Part shown: in pieces, positions 15,398 to 19,066 of the stretch
Position numbering within the stretch: position 1 is the first letter of the stretch
How the letters are laid out: each line of letters begins with the position of its first letter
Assembly (NCBI GenBank): GCA_031425455.1
Contig: JANPJJ010000050.1
Span: 1-19,066, forward strand
Source: Sandaracinobacteroides sp031425455
Lineage (GTDB): Bacteria > Pseudomonadota > Alphaproteobacteria > Sphingomonadales > Sphingomonadaceae
Length of the DNA: 19,066 nucleotides
Direction of reading: 5' to 3'
Program-made: the position numbers and the translations under genes
Notes under the pieces: generated by a model
The model's database searches: none
The model's input: only the letters and a program-made list of their open reading frames with translations
Told to the model about the DNA's origin: nothing

Positions 15398-16640
15398 CGA
15401 CGATGCCGACCCGCCGGCCCTGAGGGCGGCGCAGGCGGTCCGCCTGCGAGGCTATGCCACCGGCCTCCTGGTGCTGATGGCAGCGATCTTCCTGGGGTCC
15501 ACCTGGGCAATCGGCGCTGTTCATCCCGGCTTCGTCTGGGTGCAGGCCTTCGCCGAGGCCGCGCTGGTGGGCGGCCTGGCGGACTGGTTCGCGGTGACGG
15601 CGCTGTTCCGCCACCCGATGGGTATTCCCATTCCGCACACCGCGATCATCCCGCAATCGAAGGACCGCATCGGCGAGGCGCTGGCGACGTTCCTGAAGGA
15701 AAATTTCCTGACGCCGATGAATGTGGCGAGGCGGCTGGAAGGGTTCGACGCGGCGGCAGCGCTCGCGGGCGTGCTGGAGCGCCCCGCCTCGGGCGGGCGC
15801 ATCCGCCGCGGTCTGGGGCGGCTCGTCGGCCGGCTCGCGGACACCCCCGCAGGCTCGGCAGTGATGCAGCGGCTGCAGGACGGCGCCATGGTGCGCCTTC
15901 GCGATCTCGAGATCTCGCCGCTGCTAGGGCGCATGCTGGACGCAGTGATCGCGGACGGGCGGCACCGTCCGGTGATCGACCAGCTGATCGGTTGGGCGGC
16001 CCGCACGCTGGACAGCCAGGAGGGCCTGATCCGCGACATGGTGGAGGCCCGGACGACGTGGCTGCTTCGGCTGGTGAATGTGGACGGCCGGATCGCGGAC
16101 GAGCTGGTGAACGGCCTGCGCGGGCTCCTGCGCGATCTGGCCGAGGACCCGGACCACCCTGTTCGTGAAAAGGCCGACCGGGCGCTCGAAAACCTGGCGT
16201 TCGACTTGCAGCATATGCCCGAAACCCGGGAGAAGGTGGAGCGGGTGAAGCGCGAGCTGCTGGCCAACCCCGCCGTCGCAGACTGGCTGGAGGGGCTGTG
16301 GAGCCGGCTGAAGGACGGCCTTTTGAAGATGGCCCAGGGGGAGACGATGGGTGAGATCGGCGAGGCGATGGCGCGCTCGCTGCGCGACGACCGCGCGCTG
16401 GCGGGCGCCGTGAACCAGCTTGCCCGCCGCGCCGTTGTCGGCACGGTCGCCGACTATGGCGACAATATCGTCACCCTGGTATCGGACACGGTGAAGGGCT
16501 GGGATGCCGCCACGATCACGGAAAAGCTGGAAGGCGCGGTGCTGCGCGATCTGCAATATATCCGGCTGAACGGCACACTGATCGGGGGCAGCATCGGGCT
16601 GGTACTGCACGCGATCCTGGTGGCGACGGGCGAAGCCTGA
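15342..16640 (+). CDS. DUF445 family (YjiN-like) membrane protein
   Basis: A DUF445-family protein, up to 432 residues. The start is uncertain. The only ATG before the first membrane helix is at 15342, which overlaps the pump gene by 56 bases and has a poor ribosome-binding site. A non-ATG start near the pump stop would give about 20 fewer residues. The fold fits the family: a membrane segment at about 39-60 (YATGLLVLMAAIFLGSTW), then the conserved block EAALVGGLADWFAVTALFRHP with IPHTAIIPQSKDRIG, a long helical cytosolic or periplasmic body with many charged helices, and a closing hydrophobic helix (LIGGSIGLVLHAILVA). The function of DUF445 is unknown. Its place behind the efflux genes could mean co-transcription but does not show a role in efflux. 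Confidence 0.85.
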   Translation: MAGKRHRLPPNRGRKLLNSDDADPPALRAAQAVRLRGYATGLLVLMAAIFLGSTWAIGAVHPGFVWVQAFAEAALVGGLADWFAVTALFRHPMGIPIPHTAIIPQSKDRIGEALATFLKENFLTPMNVARRLEGFDAAAALAGVLERPASGGRIRRGLGRLVGRLADTPAGSAVMQRLQDGAMVRLRDLEISPLLGRMLDAVIADGRHRPVIDQLIGWAARTLDSQEGLIRDMVEARTTWLLRLVNVDGRIADELVNGLRGLLRDLAEDPDHPVREKADRALENLAFDLQHMPETREKVERVKRELLANPAVADWLEGLWSRLKDGLLKMAQGETMGEIGEAMARSLRDDRALAGAVNQLARRAVVGTVADYGDNIVTLVSDTVKGWDAATITEKLEGAVLRDLQYIRLNGTLIGGSIGLVLHAILVATGEA

Positions 16641-16649
16641 GGGATAATA

Positions 16650-16688
16650 GTAGGTCTCGATGAGCGAGACTCATCGAGTTCGGCCTAC
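16650..16688. terminator. Hairpin between convergent genes, possible terminator
   Basis: A perfect 9-bp stem, CTCGATGAG (16656-16664) with CTCATCGAG (16670-16678), closes the loop CGAGA. An outer 5-bp stem, GTAGG (16650-16654) with CCTAC (16684-16688), extends it across a small bulge. It lies ten bases after the DUF445 stop and before the convergent MFS gene end. The plus-strand side has no T-run; on the minus strand it is followed by TATTAT, so it may serve the MFS gene better. Confidence 0.5.
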
Positions 16689-16719
16689 CGGCCGGCGCCC
16701 GGTCGGGCTTGCGGCGTTC
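16682..16719. repeat. Solo copy of the three-hairpin repeat
   Basis: One diverged unit of the family seen in the tandem arrays: GGCC-TACC-GGCC, then GCCC-GGTC-GGGC, then GCGG-CGTT-CCGC, in the same order. The core (16696-16715) matches the array core at 18 of 20 positions. The two differing bases pair with each other, so the middle stem is kept by a compensatory change. It abuts the hairpin at 16650-16688. Confidence 0.75.
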
Positions 16720-16756
16720 CGCCGTGCGCATCAAATTTCATCACCGGGGCGCGGTA

Positions 16757-17956
16757 TCAGGCGGTCGCCGCGACCGCCGGCCGGCGCCAGAGCAGGAACA
16801 CCAGCAGCGTGCCGACGGCGACCACCCCGGTCATCGCCAGATAGCCCTGCGAGCCGACCCCGGTGTCGAACACCCGGCCGGCGATCCAGCTGGACAGCGC
16901 CTGCGCCGGGGCGGTGGCGAGTGCCATGAACATCATCTGTGCGGTCGGCGTGCGATCATCGCCCCACATCGCCTGGATGCCGCGCATCGCGCCGAGGAAG
17001 GTGCAGGCGAAGCTGAGCGCATGCAGGGCCTGCAGCGGCACCATCAGCAGAAGGCCGGGCGAAGTCGCCATCAGGCTCCAGCGCAGCAGCGCGCCCGCCC
17101 CGCCCACCAGCATCAGGGTCGCCGGCCGGACATGTTCTATGCGCGGCGCCACCAGCATCAGGAACATCGCCTCCACGATGACGCCGAACGCGAACAGCCA
17201 GCCCGCCACCGTGCCGGAGATGCCGAGCTCGTCGATCCAGAGTTTGGTGCCGAAGATATAGTAGAACTGGTGGCCGGCCTGGATTAGTCCGCAGCCGAAC
17301 ATCAGCAGCGCAAACTCGGGGCGCTTCACCATGGCCAGGCCGTCGGCAAGGCGTTGGGCGAACGGCGGCTCGTGGCCGCGGGATACCGGCTCCGGCGCCA
17401 TGGCGATGCTGGCCCCCAACAGGCCTGCGATCGTCAGCACAAGCCACCACCAGATGCCGTCGATTCCGATCCGGTCGACCAGCATGCCGCACACCACATT
17501 GCCCACCACGAACGACAGCGAGGCGAGCCCGCGCGCGATGCCGTAGTTGGGGAACAGCCCGGGCGTGGTGAGCCGGAGCAGCGCCGCCTCCAGGAAGGCG
17601 ATCAGCGCCCAGAAGGTGATTTCGGCCACAAAGGCCAGCGCGAAACTGACCGCGAACATCTGCGCGAACCACAGCCCGCCCAGCGCCATCAGCGTTATCG
17701 CCGCAAGCAAGCGGATCGGGGCCCGGCGGTCTTTCTGGCCGTCGGCCCAGGCGCTGGTCAGCGGACCGGCGACGATCCGCCCCAGCCCGGCCAGCGAAAT
17801 GACCAGCCCAAGCTGTTCGCCGGTGAAGCCGCGCGCCTCGATCAGCCAGATCGGGAACCATTGGATGAGCCCGCCGAACGAGGCATAGAACAGGCAGGCG
17901 GCCAGCATGGCGCGGATTGCGGCAGGGTTGCCGGCGGAGGTGGGCGGAAACGTCAT
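16757..17956 (-). CDS. MFS transporter, HcaT/phenylpropionate-permease-like
   Basis: A 399-residue major facilitator with about twelve membrane segments, of the MFS_1-like type that includes E. coli HcaT (3-phenylpropionic acid uptake). It starts with LFYASFGGLIQWFPIWL (22-38), followed by GFTGEQLGLVISLAGLGRIVAGPL, the same layout as HcaT. The basic loop ADGQKDRRAP fits the MFS loop 2-3 signature position. The second half contains LIQAGHQFYYIFGTKLWIDELG and GWLFAFGVIVEAM, again HcaT-like. The start at 17956 was preferred to a TTG 25 codons upstream, which would lie on the opposing gene's start. The preceding sequence (GCGGGG) is only a moderate ribosome-binding site. It is divergent from the dehydrogenase gene. 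The real substrate is unknown. Confidence 0.85.
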   Translation of the reverse strand: MTFPPTSAGNPAAIRAMLAACLFYASFGGLIQWFPIWLIEARGFTGEQLGLVISLAGLGRIVAGPLTSAWADGQKDRRAPIRLLAAITLMALGGLWFAQMFAVSFALAFVAEITFWALIAFLEAALLRLTTPGLFPNYGIARGLASLSFVVGNVVCGMLVDRIGIDGIWWWLVLTIAGLLGASIAMAPEPVSRGHEPPFAQRLADGLAMVKRPEFALLMFGCGLIQAGHQFYYIFGTKLWIDELGISGTVAGWLFAFGVIVEAMFLMLVAPRIEHVRPATLMLVGGAGALLRWSLMATSPGLLLMVPLQALHALSFACTFLGAMRGIQAMWGDDRTPTAQMMFMALATAPAQALSSWIAGRVFDTGVGSQGYLAMTGVVAVGTLLVFLLWRRPAVAATA

Positions 17957-18001
17957 GCCCCGCTGCTGAAGCACGGTTGCCGCGGGGTCGCAAGCGGGGC
18001 A
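17956..18001. promoter_or_regulatory. Inverted repeat between divergent MFS and SDR genes
   Basis: The 9-mer TGCCCCGCT (17956-17964) is matched by its reverse complement AGCGGGGCA (17993-18001), with 28 bases between. It lies in the 74-bp gap that must carry promoters for both genes, with its left arm touching the MFS start codon. It may be an operator site or simply the MFS leader hairpin. No clear -10/-35 pair was found. Confidence 0.3.
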
Positions 18002-18020
18002 CAGCGGCAGGCACATTGTG

Positions 18021-18025
18021 GGAGG
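18021..18025 (+). promoter_or_regulatory. Ribosome-binding site fixing the SDR start
   Basis: GGAGG five bases before the ATG at 18031. This is the best Shine-Dalgarno sequence in the window. It decides the start against the open frame that reaches back to 17917 through the MFS leader. Confidence 0.85.
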
Positions 18026-18030
18026 ATTCA

Positions 18031-18801
18031 ATGGGCAATCTGTTCGACCTCAGCGGCCAGGTGGCGGTGATCACCGGCTCGTCGCGCGGCATCGGCAAGG
18101 CGATCGCGCACCGGATGGCGGAGCATGGCGCCAATGTGGTGGTCTCCAGCCGGAAGGCCGACGCGTGCGAAGCGGCAGTGGCCGAGATCAATGCCGCCGT
18201 CGGCCGGGAGGCGGCCTTCGCCATCCCCGCCAACATTGCGGTGAAGGAGGATTTGCAGCGGCTGGTGGACGGCAGCGTGGCGCGGTTCGGGCCGATCGAC
18301 GCGCTGGTGTGCAACGCGGCGTCCAACCCCTATTTCGGGCCCAGCGCCGGGATCGCCGACGAACAGTTCGACAAGATCCTGAAGAACAACATCGTTTCCA
18401 ACCACTGGCTGATCGGCATGGTGGCGCCTTCGATGGTGGCGCGGGGCGCCGGTTCGATTACCATCATCTCGTCGATCGGCGGCCTTCGTGGCACGACGAT
18501 CCTGGGCGCCTATGCCATTTCCAAGGCGGCCGACATGCAGCTGGCGCGCAACCTGGCGGCCGAGTACGGCCCCGCCGGCGTGCGGGTGAATGCGATTTGC
18601 CCCGGCCTCATCAAGACCGACTTCGCCAAGGCGCTGTGGGACAATCCGGACATCCTGGAGCAGAGCACCCGAACCACGCCGCTGCGGCGCATCGGGGAAC
18701 CGGACGAGATCGCGGGAATGGCCGTGTTTCTGGCAAGCCGGGCCGGCGCCTTCACGACGGGCCAAGCCATGGTGATCGACGGGGGCGCGACTGTCGTGTG
18801 A
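18031..18801 (+). CDS. Short-chain dehydrogenase/reductase (SDR)
   Basis: A 256-residue classical SDR oxidoreductase using NAD(P)(H) in the cytosol. Motifs are complete: the dinucleotide-binding TGSSRGIG (15-22), CNAASNPYFGP (94-104, the NNAG-like position), the catalytic serine in TIISSIGG (147/148) and YAISK with Tyr161 and Lys165, then PGLIKTDF. An arginine after the second strand (SSRKAD, Arg41) favours NADP(H). It is close to the SDR group with NAASNP found in many alphaproteobacteria, often near acyl-CoA or catabolic genes. The start is set by the GGAGG just upstream. It is divergent from an HcaT-like transporter, which hints at uptake and oxidation of a small organic substrate. The substrate itself cannot be told. 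Confidence 0.95.
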   Translation: MGNLFDLSGQVAVITGSSRGIGKAIAHRMAEHGANVVVSSRKADACEAAVAEINAAVGREAAFAIPANIAVKEDLQRLVDGSVARFGPIDALVCNAASNPYFGPSAGIADEQFDKILKNNIVSNHWLIGMVAPSMVARGAGSITIISSIGGLRGTTILGAYAISKAADMQLARNLAAEYGPAGVRVNAICPGLIKTDFAKALWDNPDILEQSTRTTPLRRIGEPDEIAGMAVFLASRAGAFTTGQAMVIDGGATVV

Positions 18802-19026
18802 GCCGCCTCCGGCGGCGTGTTCCGCGCAGTGGCGCGGGCGCGCGGTCGCGCTTGCGGCCTGCGGCCGGTCTTGCTTGGGCCGCCTTCGGCGGCGTGTTCC
18901 GCGCAGTGGCGCGGGCGCGCGGTCGCGCTTGCGGCCTGCGGCCGGTCTTGCTTGGGCCGCCTCCGGCGGCGTGTTCCGCGCAGTGGCGCGGGCGCGCGGT
19001 CGCGCTGCGGCCTGCGGCCGGGTTTA
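18802..19026. repeat. Tandem array, 77-bp unit, three copies
   Basis: Copies begin at 18802, 18879 and 18956, an exact 77-base period, starting one base after the SDR stop codon. Copies 1 and 2 are nearly identical; copy 3 lacks one T in the core and ends early. Each unit holds consecutive hairpins: GCCGCC-xxC-GGCGGC, CCGCGC-AGTG-GCGCGG, GCGC-GGTC-GCGC and CGGCC-TGC-GGCCG. The core CGCGCGGTCGCGCTTGCGGC at 18839 and 18916 is identical to that of the 58-bp array at 7398. The unit ends (GGTCTTGCTTGG) resemble the GATCTTGTTTGA of that array, so the two are related. No gene is seen from 18802 to 19066. Confidence 0.9.
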
Positions 19027-19042
19027 GGGGGTGTTCGTACGC

Positions 19043-19066
19043 AAAAGGGCGGCGCCGTTCGGCGCC
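19043..19066. terminator. Hairpin cut by the right edge, possible terminator
   Basis: AAAAGGGC is followed by GGCGCC (19051-19056), the loop GTTC and GGCGCC (19061-19066). The A-run on the left and the stem fit the left half of a bidirectional intrinsic terminator. The expected T-run, if present, is outside the window, so this is tentative. Confidence 0.4.

Noticed and set aside
17917..18030. A longer SDR protein starting at 17917
   Set aside because: The added residues are Arg-rich and unlike SDR proteins, and overlap the MFS gene start. GGAGG before 18031 marks the real start.

Overview
The window is a GC-rich bacterial segment. It is most likely from an alphaproteobacterium of the Sphingomonadales. 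This is inferred from a PEP-CTERM protein ending in the WA(L/M)MI-GFG form common in sphingomonads, the gene order sufB–small ORF–sufC–sufD–sufS–sufT–sufA, and the dense, GC-rich, tightly packed coding. No rRNA, tRNA, CRISPR array, insertion sequence or prophage was seen.

Layout. (1) Positions 1-6571 hold one plus-strand run of nine genes: the 3' end of sufB, an unknown 70-residue ORF, sufC, sufD, sufS, a sufT-type MIP18-family gene, a sufA/iscA-type carrier, a photolyase/cryptochrome-like flavoprotein gene and an N-formylglutamate amidohydrolase gene. All eight junctions overlap by 1 or 4 bases, so the SUF iron-sulfur assembly genes and the two unrelated downstream genes look like one translationally coupled operon. 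Its promoter lies upstream of the window. (2) Positions 6756-7340 encode a secreted PEP-CTERM protein, followed by a strong intrinsic terminator and a tandem array of 58-bp hairpin-rich repeats. (3) A flavin-containing monooxygenase gene (7601-8923, plus) converges, with a 3-base gap, on a minus-strand group: a GlsB/YeaQ-type membrane protein, a periplasmic SIMPL-domain protein and an unrecognised 218-residue protein. (4) Positions 11041-16640 encode an RND efflux adaptor, its 1032-residue HAE1-type pump and a DUF445 membrane protein. The 344-bp region before the adaptor holds a nested direct/inverted repeat structure. (5) Positions 16757-18801 hold a divergent pair: an HcaT-like MFS transporter (minus) and a short-chain dehydrogenase (plus). 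(6) The right end, 18802-19066, is a second tandem array of 77-bp units, plus a hairpin cut by the window edge.

The most interesting points are three. The flavoprotein in the suf operon has its FAD-binding helical half first, and its C-terminal half resembles the alpha/beta antenna domain that normally comes first, a possible circular permutation. A low-GC small gene sits between sufB and sufC. A family of three-hairpin repeats occurs in two tandem arrays and a solo copy, with a compensatory base change that keeps one stem paired. No complete new defence or biosynthetic system was identified. All function calls come from reading motifs by eye; no database search was run.
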